Assembly (NCBI RefSeq): GCF_900102165.1
Contig: NZ_FNBD01000002.1
Coordinates: 510,275 to 574,274, forward strand
Reading direction: 5' to 3'
Source: Cellulophaga baltica
Lineage (GTDB): Bacteria > Bacteroidota > Bacteroidia > Flavobacteriales > Flavobacteriaceae
DNA: 64,000 nt
In this document: piece by piece, positions 42,206 through 52,248 of the stretch
How positions within the stretch are numbered: the first letter of the stretch is position 1
How the letters are laid out: every line of letters starts with the position of its first letter
Made by a program: the position numbers and the translations under genes
Notes under the pieces: model-generated
Seen by the model: only the letters and a program-made list of their open reading frames with translations
The model's database searches: none
Told to the model about the DNA's origin: nothing

Positions 42206-42591
42206 TATTTTGGTCGCACTGCCAATATCACCTTGAACTTATTCTTATTAGCAATATCCATAACGTTAACCGCCTCTTTGATAGCAACGCTTTCTTCTGC
42301 TCTTAGAATAATTGTAGGGTTCTCTTGTCCTTCTAGTGCTTTTTTTAGTTCAATTTCAATGTATTCTCCGTTAATTCTCTCATTATTTACGAAGTATTCT
42401 AAATCTTTATTAATACTTACAGAAACATTCTGAGTACTTGTAGATTTTCCTTTTGCTTTTGGCAATAACAAATCTAATGCATTTGGCGAGTTAGAGGTTA
42501 ACATAAAAAATACCAATAACAAGAATACAATATCTGTCATGGAGGACATACTGAAGTCTGGACTTACTTTATTTCTACCTTTTAGTTTCAT
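42205..42591 (-). CDS. exbD: ExbD/TolR family protein
   Basis: A 128-residue inner-membrane protein. One membrane helix (about 16-35) contains DIVFLLLVFFMLT; its aspartate at the start is the proton-path residue of ExbD/TolR. A periplasmic domain follows (residues 40-128: LDLLLPKAKGKS, VNNERINGEYIEIEL). It lies 9 bp after ExbB and overlaps the TonB-like start as TAATG, so the three form one translationally coupled unit. Confidence 0.92.
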   Translation of the reverse strand: MKLKGRNKVSPDFSMSSMTDIVFLLLVFFMLTSNSPNALDLLLPKAKGKSTSTQNVSVSINKDLEYFVNNERINGEYIEIELKKALEGQENPTIILRAEESVAIKEAVNVMDIANKNKFKVILAVRPK

Positions 42592-42600
42592 AACTAGAAA

Positions 42601-43293
42601 TTAAAGAGGTTCGTTTAATAAGTCTAAAAATTCAACAGCATTCGCTTCCATACTATGAACTACTTTATCTGTTCGGTTTACCAAATGATTGTAACCAATG
42701 TAAGCAATAATACCTACAATTAAACCAGCTACAGTAGTTGTCATCGCTGTATAAATACCCGATGCTAATGATCCCATTTCTGCCTGACCACCACTTGAGG
42801 CCATTTCATGGAATGCTAATATCATACCAATTACCGTACCTAAAAATCCAATCATTGGAGCAGCTCCAGCAACTGTTGCCAGAATACTAACATTCTTCTC
42901 CAACTTGTAGACTTCCAAAGTACCTGCGTTCTCAATTGCTTTGTTGATGTCTTCTAAAGGCTTACCTATTCTAGATATCCCCTTTTCAGTTAATCTCGCA
43001 ACAGGAGAATCTGTTTGAGCACAAAGTAATTTCGCCGCTTCTAATTTTCCGTTGGATACATGATCACGGATTTGATTCATGAAATTTTTATCAATCTTTG
43101 ATGCCGCCTTTATCGCAAATATTCTTTCGAAATAAATGTATAATGCCACAAAAAGCATAACAAACAACACGGAGATAATAATGATACTCCCGGTACCACC
43201 ATTAATAATTAAATCAATAACCGAAAGTGTTTTTTCTTCCGGCAAAGCCTCTCCTATTTGAGCCTCTTCAACAAGGTCTTGGAACAATAACAT
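42601..43293 (-). CDS. exbB: ExbB/TolQ/MotA family proton channel
   Basis: A 230-residue protein with three membrane helices (about 30-53, 140-162, 182-205). GFLGTVIGMILAFHEMASSG and GIYTAMTTTVAGLIVGIIAY are the conserved ExbB/TolQ motifs. A cytoplasmic loop between the first two helices holds CAQTDSPVARLTEKGI. It is the motor partner of ExbD and starts the three-gene transducer unit, 48 bp after the NhaD gene. Confidence 0.93.
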   Translation of the reverse strand: MLLFQDLVEEAQIGEALPEEKTLSVIDLIINGGTGSIIIISVLFVMLFVALYIYFERIFAIKAASKIDKNFMNQIRDHVSNGKLEAAKLLCAQTDSPVARLTEKGISRIGKPLEDINKAIENAGTLEVYKLEKNVSILATVAGAAPMIGFLGTVIGMILAFHEMASSGGQAEMGSLASGIYTAMTTTVAGLIVGIIAYIGYNHLVNRTDKVVHSMEANAVEFLDLLNEPL

Positions 43294-43341
43294 ATAAATA
43301 TTCTATTAAGTTGCTGTTATAACGGCATTATACCGATAAAA

Positions 43342-44703
43342 TTATACGTTTAATATAAAATTTCTCATCAAAATAAAAACAGCAGCTCCAGATAAAAATC
43401 CGACTAAGGCTAACCAAGATATTTTCTTGAAATACCAGAAGAAATCTATCTTCTCCATTCCCATTGCAACTACTCCTGCAGCAGAACCAATAATTAACAT
43501 ACTACCACCGGTACCCGCAGAATAAGCGATAAAGTGCCACGCTGGCTCATCTAATCCTATTTGGAACATTCCAATACTTGCCGCTACTAATGGCACGTTG
43601 TCAATAACTGCAGAACCTACACCTAATAACATAACCACTAAATCTGAAATAATCGTAGAATGTAATTCTGTTCCTAATCTTGGTACGGTTTCATTTAAAA
43701 CTCCTGCGAAATCAAATAATAATCCTAATGACTCTAAAGCCGCTACCGCTAATAAAATACCTAAAAAGAATAAGATACTCGGCAACTCAATTTTAGATAA
43801 CGAACTATGCACAGGACTATGATGACCTGCAGCCTCAGACTCCCCATCAATTGTAGAGATACTAAATTTAGAGCTACTATATATTTCCGCAAAGGCTGCT
43901 ACAAATGCCAATGATAACATCATCCCTACATAAGGAGGTAAATGTGTCACGGACTTAAATATGGGAACAAAAATAATTGCACCAAGACCCAAATAAAACA
44001 TTGTTGCTGCATATCTAGACTTAGGCTTATCATCATCACTTGCATCATCTGCTACACTTCCTTTGAAGACACTCATACGAGATGCAATAAACGTAGGTAT
44101 TACAAAACAGAAGATTGACGGCACCAATACATGCTCTACTAATACGCCTGCTGTAACTTTATTAGCAATCCATAACATAGTAGTAGTAACATCTCCAATT
44201 GGAGACCAAGCACCACCCGCATTGGCTGCGATAATAATTAGACCCGCAAACCACAATCTTAAATCGCGCTCTTTTATTAATTTCTGAAGTATTGTAATTA
44301 AAACAATAGTAGCCGTGAGGTTATCTATAATTGCTGATAAAACAAATGCTAAAGAAGAGACAATCCATAAAAGGCTGCCCTTCTTTTTTGTTTTAATATA
44401 TCCTTTAATCGTAGAGAAACCATCAAAATAATCTATAATTTCAACAATAGTCATCGCTCCTAACAAGAACACTAAAATCTCTGCAGTCTTCCCTAAATGG
44501 TGCAATAAAACACCTTCTAAATGATGTGACTCTTTACCAACACCTGGAATAATATCATAAACCTCCATGTGTGTTAATGCGATAATAGCCCACAAAATAG
44601 CCATCATTCCTAAGGCAGGAATAAGCTTATCTATTTTAAGATTATGTTCTAGAGTGATCGCTAAATAACCTAGTACAAATACAATTACTACAATGGTTTC
44701 CAT
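43342..44703 (-). CDS. nhaD: NhaD-type sodium/proton antiporter
   Basis: A 453-residue inner-membrane protein with about 11-12 segments of the ion-transporter superfamily. ANAGGAWSPIGDVTTTMLWI is the characteristic NhaD motif, and SAVIDNVPLVAASIGMF and SAGTGGSMLIIGSAAGVVAM match the second half. FDGFSTIKGYIKTKKKGSL is an early loop. It exports sodium in exchange for protons, fitting a marine host. It follows the dehydrogenase gene by 13 bp, so the two are co-transcribed, although no functional link is known. Confidence 0.92.
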   Translation of the reverse strand: METIVVIVFVLGYLAITLEHNLKIDKLIPALGMMAILWAIIALTHMEVYDIIPGVGKESHHLEGVLLHHLGKTAEILVFLLGAMTIVEIIDYFDGFSTIKGYIKTKKKGSLLWIVSSLAFVLSAIIDNLTATIVLITILQKLIKERDLRLWFAGLIIIAANAGGAWSPIGDVTTTMLWIANKVTAGVLVEHVLVPSIFCFVIPTFIASRMSVFKGSVADDASDDDKPKSRYAATMFYLGLGAIIFVPIFKSVTHLPPYVGMMLSLAFVAAFAEIYSSSKFSISTIDGESEAAGHHSPVHSSLSKIELPSILFFLGILLAVAALESLGLLFDFAGVLNETVPRLGTELHSTIISDLVVMLLGVGSAVIDNVPLVAASIGMFQIGLDEPAWHFIAYSAGTGGSMLIIGSAAGVVAMGMEKIDFFWYFKKISWLALVGFLSGAAVFILMRNFILNV

Positions 44704-44716
44704 AAAATTAGTTAGT

Positions 44717-45943
44717 TTAAATTAATTGTTTTAATGCGATTTCAAAAGCTGTTTTGCTTAAGTTCGTTTTTGTTGAATTTTGATCAAAAATATTTAAAAT
44801 TGCGTTTCTGATAGTGGTTGATGTATCCATAAAAATTAATTCATCATCCATAGAAACTCTTCCTTCCATAAAAAAGGCAAATACACGCGCCATTCCACAG
44901 TTAGAAATAAAATCAGGTATCAAACTTACTCTTTCATCTGTAAATTCCATAATTGGACCAAAGAAAATTTCTTTATCTGCGAACGGAACATTAGCGCCGC
45001 AAGAAATTACTTCCAATCCTGTATCAATCATCCTACTTATTTGATCCTTGGTCACTAATCTTGATGCCGCACACGGTGCAAAAATTTCAGTTTTCAAATT
45101 CCAAATACGTTCGTTAATTTCTTCAAACGGAATCATATCCTCAGAAACCAGCGTGTTACCGTCTTTATTTTTATACAGATTTACAATTTCTTCAAATGTA
45201 AAGCCTTCTTCCTTTATAACACCACCTACTCTATCTATTATTCCAACAACCTTTGCTCCCATTTTTGCTAAGTAAAATGCTGCAGCAGCACCAACATTAC
45301 CAAAACCTTGAACAATAGCCCTTTTTCCCGTTACCGATCCTCCAGAAATATCATAAAAATGTTTTACCGCTTCAGCGACACCAAAACCAGTAATCATATC
45401 TGCGACAGTATATTTTCTAGAAACATCAGGAGAATAATTATCGCCTTCTAAAACCTTAATAACTCCAAGTCTTAATTGCCCTATTCTATTAATCTTATCT
45501 GCTTCCGTAGGCTTAAAATGTCCGTTAAAAACCCCTTCTTGAGGATGCCATACACCCGCATCTTCAGTAATAGGAATAACTTCATGAATCTCATCTACAT
45601 TTAAATCTCCACCCGTACCGTAATAACTTTTTAACAATGGAGCCACAGCATGATACCACCGTTCTAATACGCCTTTTTTTCTTGGGTCGTTAGGATTAAA
45701 GTTTATCCCAGATTTAGCACCTCCTATTGGAGGACCAGATACCGTAAACTTAACTTCCATTGTTTTTGCTAATGACAAAACTTCATTAACATCAAGACCT
45801 TCTCTCATTCGTGTACCACCACCGGCAGCACCACCTCTTAAGGAATTAATTACCGTCCAACCTTCAGCTTCTGTCTCCGTATCTTTCCAATGGAACACAA
45901 TTTCTGGTTGTTTATTCTCGTATATAGCTAGCAAATCTTTCAT
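44717..45943 (-). CDS. Glu/Leu/Phe/Val dehydrogenase
   Basis: A 408-residue amino-acid dehydrogenase. The N-terminal substrate domain has GAAGGGTRMREGLDVNEV and PPIGGAKSGINFNP with the catalytic Lys. TGGDLNVDEIHEV is also conserved. The NAD(P) domain has VQGFGNVGAAAAFYLAKMG and the Asp of IIDRVGGV, which suggests NAD. FAPCAASRLVTKDQI closes the site. Glutamate is the likeliest substrate, though branched-chain specificity cannot be ruled out. It heads a minus-strand series with nhaD, exbBD, tonB and folC. Confidence 0.9.
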   Translation of the reverse strand: MKDLLAIYENKQPEIVFHWKDTETEAEGWTVINSLRGGAAGGGTRMREGLDVNEVLSLAKTMEVKFTVSGPPIGGAKSGINFNPNDPRKKGVLERWYHAVAPLLKSYYGTGGDLNVDEIHEVIPITEDAGVWHPQEGVFNGHFKPTEADKINRIGQLRLGVIKVLEGDNYSPDVSRKYTVADMITGFGVAEAVKHFYDISGGSVTGKRAIVQGFGNVGAAAAFYLAKMGAKVVGIIDRVGGVIKEEGFTFEEIVNLYKNKDGNTLVSEDMIPFEEINERIWNLKTEIFAPCAASRLVTKDQISRMIDTGLEVISCGANVPFADKEIFFGPIMEFTDERVSLIPDFISNCGMARVFAFFMEGRVSMDDELIFMDTSTTIRNAILNIFDQNSTKTNLSKTAFEIALKQLI

Positions 45944-46267
45944 GCGTCTGATTCTTTAATTAAAATTAATGTGACTTTTTTAGTTACTTGTAAAACATTC
46001 TCCGAAAAACTAAGTTAATATCCCCAAAGCGGGGTTACTGTTGTCTCATAATTTTTATTTTAAAAAATCTACGAATACTATAGATATAGCAAATATAAAA
46101 ATAATGAATCGCAATAAAAGCTTTTAACAAAAAGTAAACACGATTTTTTGCGAATCTTTAAAGCCGCAATCGACGCTTACGAAATTCCCTGTTTAAGAAG
46201 GTTTTTTTTAATCATATAACAATTATCAGTTATATTTGTAGTAGTTTTTTAATTATATCATAATTAT
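45944..46267. other. 324-bp divergent spacer between dehydrogenase and acyl-CoA dehydrogenase
   Basis: It holds divergent promoter sequence and no gene. CCCC (46022-46025) and GGGG (46031-46034) could form a very short hairpin in the leader of the minus-strand gene. The plus-strand promoter element is at 46231-46238. Confidence 0.5.
46231..46238 (+). promoter_or_regulatory. -7 element of the acyl-CoA dehydrogenase promoter
   Basis: TATATTTG matches TAnnTTTG exactly and ends 29 nt before the ATG. A T-rich stretch around 46202-46209 lies at the -33 distance but without a clear TTG. Confidence 0.55.
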
Positions 46268-47410
46268 ATGGATTTTACTTTATCAGAAGAACAATTAATG
46301 ATTCAACAAGCAGCAAGAGATTTTGCTCAAACTGAATTACTACCAGGTGTTATAGAAAGAGATGACGCGCAAAAATTCCCAGAAGAACAGATTAAAAAAT
46401 TAGGCGAGCTTGGGTTTTTAGGAATGATGGTAGATCCAAAATATGGAGGAAGCGGACTTGACACGTTATCTTATGCTATTGCCATGGAAGAACTTTCTAA
46501 AGTTGACGCCTCTTCTTCAGTCGTTGTTTCCGTTAATAATTCTTTAGTATGTTGGGGGCTAGAAACATTTGCTAGCGAAGAACAGAAACAAAAATATTTG
46601 ACAAAATTAACCACAGGCGAAATGATTGGCGCTTTTTGTCTTTCTGAACCCGAAGCAGGGAGTGATGCAACTTCTCAAAAAACTACCGCAATAGATAAAG
46701 GAGACCATTACCTATTAAATGGAACAAAAAATTGGATTACTAACGGCGGTACAGCTGGCGTATATTTAGTAATTGCTCAAACAGATATAGAAAAAGGACA
46801 TAAAGGTATTAATGCTTTAATCGTCGAAAAAGGAACTCCTGGATTTGAAATAGGACCTAAAGAGAATAAGTTAGGAATTAGAGGTAGCGATACGCACTCC
46901 TTAATGTTCAATGATGTAAAAGTTCCCAAAGAGAATAGAATTGGTGAAGACGGATTCGGGTTTAAATTTGCTATGAAAACTTTAAGTGGTGGAAGAATTG
47001 GCATTGCTGCACAAGCATTAGGCATAGCAGCAGGAGCTTATGAGCTAGCGCTGAAATATTCTAAAGAACGTAAATCTTTCGGCACAGAAATATGTAATCA
47101 TCAGGCAATCGCTTTTAAATTAGCAGATATGCATACGGAGATTGAAGCCGCTCGTTTATTAGTGTATAAGGCTGCACTAGACAAAGACAACGGGAATAAC
47201 TATGATCTATCTAGCGCTATGGCAAAATTATTTGCTTCAAAAGTAGCTATGGACACAACTGTAGAAGCCGTACAAATTCACGGTGGTAACGGGTTCGTCA
47301 AAGATTACCACGTAGAACGATTAATGAGAGATGCTAAAATTACTCAGATCTACGAAGGAACCTCTGAAATACAAAAAATTGTCATCTCCAGAAGCATCAT
47401 TAAGCAGTAA
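46268..47410 (+). CDS. Acyl-CoA dehydrogenase
   Basis: A 380-residue FAD enzyme of fatty or branched-chain acyl-CoA oxidation. GAFCLSEPEAGSDATSQ-type motif and NWITNGGTAGVYLV are the flavin-binding regions. The C-terminal QIYEGTSEIQKIVISR carries the catalytic Glu363 at the position used by short-chain and medium-chain enzymes. It resembles short/branched-chain acyl-CoA dehydrogenases most. It is monocistronic with its own -7 element and a strong terminator. Electrons go to an electron-transfer flavoprotein encoded elsewhere. Confidence 0.94.
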   Translation: MDFTLSEEQLMIQQAARDFAQTELLPGVIERDDAQKFPEEQIKKLGELGFLGMMVDPKYGGSGLDTLSYAIAMEELSKVDASSSVVVSVNNSLVCWGLETFASEEQKQKYLTKLTTGEMIGAFCLSEPEAGSDATSQKTTAIDKGDHYLLNGTKNWITNGGTAGVYLVIAQTDIEKGHKGINALIVEKGTPGFEIGPKENKLGIRGSDTHSLMFNDVKVPKENRIGEDGFGFKFAMKTLSGGRIGIAAQALGIAAGAYELALKYSKERKSFGTEICNHQAIAFKLADMHTEIEAARLLVYKAALDKDNGNNYDLSSAMAKLFASKVAMDTTVEAVQIHGGNGFVKDYHVERLMRDAKITQIYEGTSEIQKIVISRSIIKQ

Positions 47411-47426
47411 AAAAAACAAAATATTT

Positions 47427-47458
47427 AAAAGCACCCCTACATTTATAGGGGTGCTTTT
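47427..47458 (+). terminator. Terminator of the acyl-CoA dehydrogenase gene
   Basis: A 13-bp stem, AAAAGCACCCCTA (47427-47439) with TAGGGGTGCTTTT (47446-47458), and a 6-nt loop. The rest of the 320-bp spacer to gltB holds only AT-rich promoter sequence. Confidence 0.9.
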
Positions 47459-47705
47459 GTATTTAATATAACTATTTTCACCACAACCCCTATTTAGAAC
47501 ATATTTAAGACCATTAAAATCATTAAAACTACACAACACCCCACCGTATTACAGGGGTAGACACTCCGCATTGTTTCAAATTATCATAATCTTAAATTAA
47601 CATAAACTTAAAGTCGATAATGACTATATTTTAATGATTTATTCCAAACGATGTTTTTTTTGTTACATATCATTACAATAGGTATGAATAATTCAACAAA
47701 ATTGA

Positions 47706-47713
47706 TATTTTTG
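47706..47713 (+). promoter_or_regulatory. Candidate -7 element of gltBD
   Basis: TATTTTTG fits TAnnTTTG and ends 17 nt before the gltB ATG. I find no TTG at the -33 distance. Confidence 0.45.
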
Positions 47714-47730
47714 AGGAAATACAATAATTT

Positions 47731-50700
47731 ATGGCGTTGAAGAAACAAGGGTTATACCTACCGGAATTTGAGCATGATAACTGTGGTGCAGGATTTATAT
47801 GCAGTCTTAAAGGAAAGAAATCTAATGATATCATCCATAAAGCACTTGAAATTTTGGAAAAACTTGAGCACCGTGGTGCAGTAAGTTCTGATGGAAAGAC
47901 AGGTGATGGTGCAGGTATTCTAATTGATATTCCTCATGCATTTTTTCAAGAAGTTTGTGATTTTGAACTGCCTGAAGCTGGAGAATACGCAACTGGAAAT
48001 ATCTTTCTACCTCAAAAAGATAACCAAAGAGAATTTTGTATTTCAGTTTTTGAAAAAAATATTAAAAAACAAGGCTTACAACTTTTAGGCTGGAGAGATG
48101 TTCCCGTGAACAAATCTGTTCCTGGAAGAATTGCTATGGAGACCGAACCTTTTGTTCGACAAATATTTGTTGCTAAAGAGAATCCGGAGCAAACTTTCTT
48201 TGATTTTAATTTAAAACTGTACATCGCCAGAAAAACTACAGAGCACACTATAATTGATTCTAAGTTATCGGAAAGTAAATTTTTCTATGTACCTAGTTTA
48301 TCAACAAAAATTATCATATTCAAGGGCTTATTAATGCCGGAAGATATAAGTCTTTACTATAAAGACTTAATGGATCCTAGAGTAGTTACTAGACTCGCAT
48401 TAGTACACCAACGTTTCTCTACCAACACATTTCCAACCTGGGATTTAGCACAACCATTTAGATACATGTGCCATAACGGAGAAATAAACACCTTAAGAGG
48501 TAACGTTACACGCATGCGTTCTCGTGAGGAATTACTTAAGAGTGATTTCTTCGGAGATGAAATAAAAAGTATTATTCCAATAATCCTTCCAGGAAAATCA
48601 GATTCCGCGACCATGGATATGGTGGTTGAGTTATTATTGATGACTGGACGTTCCTTACCAGAAGTAATGATGATCTTAGTTCCAGAAGCGTGGGAGAAGA
48701 ATCCTGACATGTCTGAAGCTAAAAGATCGTTCTACGAATACAACTCTTGTCTTTCAGAACCATGGGATGGTCCTGCATCAATCCCGTTTACCGATGGAAA
48801 CTATATTGGCGCTGTATTAGATAGAAACGGACTAAGACCTTCTAGGTATACCGTTACCAAAGATGGCAATGTTATTATGTCTTCTGAAACTGGAGTGGTT
48901 GATATAGCTCCGGAAAACATTGAATTACATGGTCGTTTAGAACCAGGTAAAATGTTTCTTGTAAACATGGAAGAAGGTCGTATTGTAAACGATGAGGAAA
49001 TAAAAGAAGAGATTGCAAGCAGACATCCTTATAAAAATTGGTTGGACAAAAATCTTGTTCACCTTAAAGATATACCTTACAATGATTGTCCTTTATTTTT
49101 AAACGAGGCGTCATTAGAAAAAAGAAAAGCAACTTTTGGATACACCTTAGAAGATATTAATACCATTATACTTCCAATGGGAAAAACGGCAAAAGAACCA
49201 TTAGGTTCTATGGGTAGCGATACTCCTATTGCCATATTATCTGAACGTCCACAATTAATATATAACTACTTTAAGCAATTATTTGCACAAGTAACCAACC
49301 CACCATTAGATGGTATTCGTGAAGAACTAATTACAGATATAAGTTTAACACTAGGTAGTGATCACAATATTTTTGATTTCACAGAACTTCATTGTCGTAA
49401 ATTAAAGATTCAAAATCCTGTAATTTCTAAAGAAGATTTAGACAAGATTAAAAACTACGATGCGAGTCCTGATTATAAGGTAACCTCTATTCCTATTCTT
49501 TACGAAGTAAATAAAGGAAATAATGGCCTTGAAGATGCACTTCAAGATATGCTGAACCAAGCTAGCAAGGCTATTGACGAAGGCACAAACATCATTATTT
49601 TATCCGATAGAAATGTAAGCGAAGAATTAGCACCTATCCCAGCACTATTAGCATGTTCCTTTGTAAATAGTGGATTACAAAAACTTAAAAAACGCTCTAA
49701 ACTAAGCGTTATTATAGAATCTGCAGAACCAAGAGAAGTGCATCACTTTGCCTTATTATTTGGCTTTGGAGCTAGTGCTATTAACCCTTACTTAGTAAAT
49801 GAAATTATTGCTGAGCAAATAGAGGAGCATGATATTACTGAGTTTACTAAAGAAGAAGCTATTAAAAATTACAATAAAGCGGTCGGTAAAGGCATCTTGA
49901 AAGTAATGAACAAAATAGGAATCTCTACGCTAAACTCTTACAGAGGCTCTCAATTATTTGAATGTATTGGTATCAATACTAAAGTTGTAGAAAAATATTT
50001 TCCTAATACCGCTACAAGAATTCAAGGTATCGGACTTTATGAAATTGAAAAAGAGATTGCTAAACGTCATCAAAAGGCATTTACTAATAAACATGTTGCC
50101 GCAAATTTAGACCTAGAAATGGGTGGTGAATATCGATGGAGAAGAGACGGAGAAAAACATATGTTCAATCCGCTATCTATTGCCAAATTACAACAATCTG
50201 TTCGTAATAACGAACCAGAGTCTTACAAAGAGTTTGCTAAAATGGTGAACGAACAATCTAAAAATTTAATGACTATTAGAGGTTTATTTGAGTTTTCTAA
50301 TTATGATCCTATTCCTTTAGAAGAAGTTGAGCCTTGGACAGAAATTGTAAAACGTTTCAAAACGGGTGCCATGTCTTATGGTTCTATTAGTAAAGAAGCC
50401 CACGAGAATTTAGCAATTGCTATGAATAGAATTGGTGGTAAAAGTAATTCTGGAGAAGGTGGAGAAGATCCTGATCGTTTTTACAAAAATGCAACAGGAG
50501 ATTGGAGAAACAGTGCCATAAAACAAGTAGCATCAGGTAGGTTTGGAGTTACCTCTAACTATTTGACAAATGCTCAAGAAATACAAATAAAAATGGCACA
50601 AGGTGCCAAACCGGGTGAAGGTGGCCAATTACCAGGTGCTAAGGTTAACCCTTCTATCGCGAAGACTAGAAACTCTACGCCTTACGTTGGACTAATATCT

Positions 50701-52239
50701 CCACCACCGCATCATGATATTTATTCTATTGAAGATTTATCACAATTGATATTTGATTTAAAGTCTGCCAATAGAGAAGCACGTATTAATGTAAAACTTG
50801 TTTCCGAAGTTGGTGTTGGTACCGTTGCTGCAGGAGTATCTAAAGCAAAAGCAGATGTAATTTTAATCTCTGGTTTTGACGGCGGTACAGGAGCATCTCC
50901 TTTAACATCTTTAAAACACTGTGGTTTACCATGGGAACTTGGTATAGCAGAAGCACAACAGACGTTAGTCATGAATGATCTTAGAAATAGAATTGTTCTA
51001 GAATGTGATGGCCAATTAAAAACAGGTCGTGATGTCGCTGTAGCTTGCCTATTGGGTGCTGAAGAATTCGGATTTGCAACAGCTCCATTAGTAGCTTCAG
51101 GATGTATTATGATGCGTGTATGTCATTTAAATACATGTCCTGTAGGGATTGCAACACAGAACCCTGATTTAAGAAAAAAATTCAAAGGGAAACCAGAACA
51201 CGTTGTAAACTACATGTATTTTGTAGCCCAAGAATTGAGAGAAATTATGGCTCAATTAGGTTTTAGAACCATTAATGAAATGGTAGGTCAAGTACAGAAG
51301 CTAGACCGAAATAAAGCTATTGATCATTATAAAGCTGCAGGTATAGACTTAACTCCTATTTTATATAAAGTGGATGTTCCTGCTGGAACGAAATTCTACA
51401 ATACGCAAAAACAACAACATCATATAGAAGAATCTATTGAGTTTGATATTATAGCGAAAGCTCACCCTGCCCTCTTTAGAAAAGAAAAGATGAGCATTGA
51501 TTACCCTATCAAGAATACAGATAGAGCAGTTGGAGCTATTATTAGTAATGAAATTTCAAAAATTTACGGTGCAGAAGGTTTACCTGAAAACACTTTAAAA
51601 TTAAATTTTACAGGTTCTGCTGGTCAAAGTTTTGGTGCATTTAGCACCAAAGGAATAACGATGGTCGTGAATGGTAATACTAATGATTACCTTGGAAAAG
51701 GCTTATCGGGAGCCAAATTAATTATTAAGGTTCCTGGAAAAGCAACCTTTAAACCAGAAGAGAATGTAATTACAGGAAATGTAACCCTTTATGGCGCTAC
51801 TTCTGGAGAGGCTTATATAAATGGTAAAGCAGGAGAACGTTTTTGTGTGCGTAACTCTGGAGCAAAAGCCGTTGTAGAAGGTATTGGAGATCATGGTTGT
51901 GAATATATGACAGGAGGTATTGCTGTTATTTTAGGAGAAGTTGGCCGTAATTTTGGTGCAGGTATGAGTGGCGGTGTCGCTTACATCTACGATAAGAATA
52001 AAACCTTTGAGAAAAACTGCAATAAAGAGGCGCTAAACTTATTGCCTGTTGATGAAGATAAAGATATTGCTGAATTAAGAGCATTGATTGAAAATCACTA
52101 CAACGCAACTTTTAGTCCACTTGCACAGCGTATATTAGAGAAATGGGAAGAAACTCTTCCGCTATTCACTAAAATATTACCTGAAGAATACAAACAAGCA
52201 TTAATTCGTTTAGAGAACGAAAAATTAGAAACTATATAA
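47731..52239 (+). CDS. gltB: Glutamate synthase large subunit
   Basis: A 1502-residue enzyme that, with GltD, makes two glutamates from glutamine and 2-oxoglutarate. The N-terminal glutaminase nucleophile is Cys18 in HDNCGAGF, exposed after removal of a 17-residue propeptide. The synthase domain has GGKSNSGEGGEDPDR, PGEGGQLPGAKVNP and FDGGTGASPLTSLKH for FMN and substrate. The [3Fe-4S] cluster ligands are in CIMMRVCHLNTCPVG. The C-terminal beta-helix has repeated G-x-x-x-G patterns. gltD follows after 9 bp. Confidence 0.98.
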   Translation: MALKKQGLYLPEFEHDNCGAGFICSLKGKKSNDIIHKALEILEKLEHRGAVSSDGKTGDGAGILIDIPHAFFQEVCDFELPEAGEYATGNIFLPQKDNQREFCISVFEKNIKKQGLQLLGWRDVPVNKSVPGRIAMETEPFVRQIFVAKENPEQTFFDFNLKLYIARKTTEHTIIDSKLSESKFFYVPSLSTKIIIFKGLLMPEDISLYYKDLMDPRVVTRLALVHQRFSTNTFPTWDLAQPFRYMCHNGEINTLRGNVTRMRSREELLKSDFFGDEIKSIIPIILPGKSDSATMDMVVELLLMTGRSLPEVMMILVPEAWEKNPDMSEAKRSFYEYNSCLSEPWDGPASIPFTDGNYIGAVLDRNGLRPSRYTVTKDGNVIMSSETGVVDIAPENIELHGRLEPGKMFLVNMEEGRIVNDEEIKEEIASRHPYKNWLDKNLVHLKDIPYNDCPLFLNEASLEKRKATFGYTLEDINTIILPMGKTAKEPLGSMGSDTPIAILSERPQLIYNYFKQLFAQVTNPPLDGIREELITDISLTLGSDHNIFDFTELHCRKLKIQNPVISKEDLDKIKNYDASPDYKVTSIPILYEVNKGNNGLEDALQDMLNQASKAIDEGTNIIILSDRNVSEELAPIPALLACSFVNSGLQKLKKRSKLSVIIESAEPREVHHFALLFGFGASAINPYLVNEIIAEQIEEHDITEFTKEEAIKNYNKAVGKGILKVMNKIGISTLNSYRGSQLFECIGINTKVVEKYFPNTATRIQGIGLYEIEKEIAKRHQKAFTNKHVAANLDLEMGGEYRWRRDGEKHMFNPLSIAKLQQSVRNNEPESYKEFAKMVNEQSKNLMTIRGLFEFSNYDPIPLEEVEPWTEIVKRFKTGAMSYGSISKEAHENLAIAMNRIGGKSNSGEGGEDPDRFYKNATGDWRNSAIKQVASGRFGVTSNYLTNAQEIQIKMAQGAKPGEGGQLPGAKVNPSIAKTRNSTPYVGLISPPPHHDIYSIEDLSQLIFDLKSANREARINVKLVSEVGVGTVAAGVSKAKADVILISGFDGGTGASPLTSLKHCGLPWELGIAEAQQTLVMNDLRNRIVLECDGQLKTGRDVAVACLLGAEEFGFATAPLVASGCIMMRVCHLNTCPVGIATQNPDLRKKFKGKPEHVVNYMYFVAQELREIMAQLGFRTINEMVGQVQKLDRNKAIDHYKAAGIDLTPILYKVDVPAGTKFYNTQKQQHHIEESIEFDIIAKAHPALFRKEKMSIDYPIKNTDRAVGAIISNEISKIYGAEGLPENTLKLNFTGSAGQSFGAFSTKGITMVVNGNTNDYLGKGLSGAKLIIKVPGKATFKPEENVITGNVTLYGATSGEAYINGKAGERFCVRNSGAKAVVEGIGDHGCEYMTGGIAVILGEVGRNFGAGMSGGVAYIYDKNKTFEKNCNKEALNLLPVDEDKDIAELRALIENHYNATFSPLAQRILEKWEETLPLFTKILPEEYKQALIRLENEKLETI

Positions 52240-52248
52240 ATCGAAACT

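Noticed and set aside
46022..46034. CCCC/GGGG hairpin as a riboswitch or terminator
   Set aside because: Only four base pairs, no conserved aptamer-like sequence around it and no T run.
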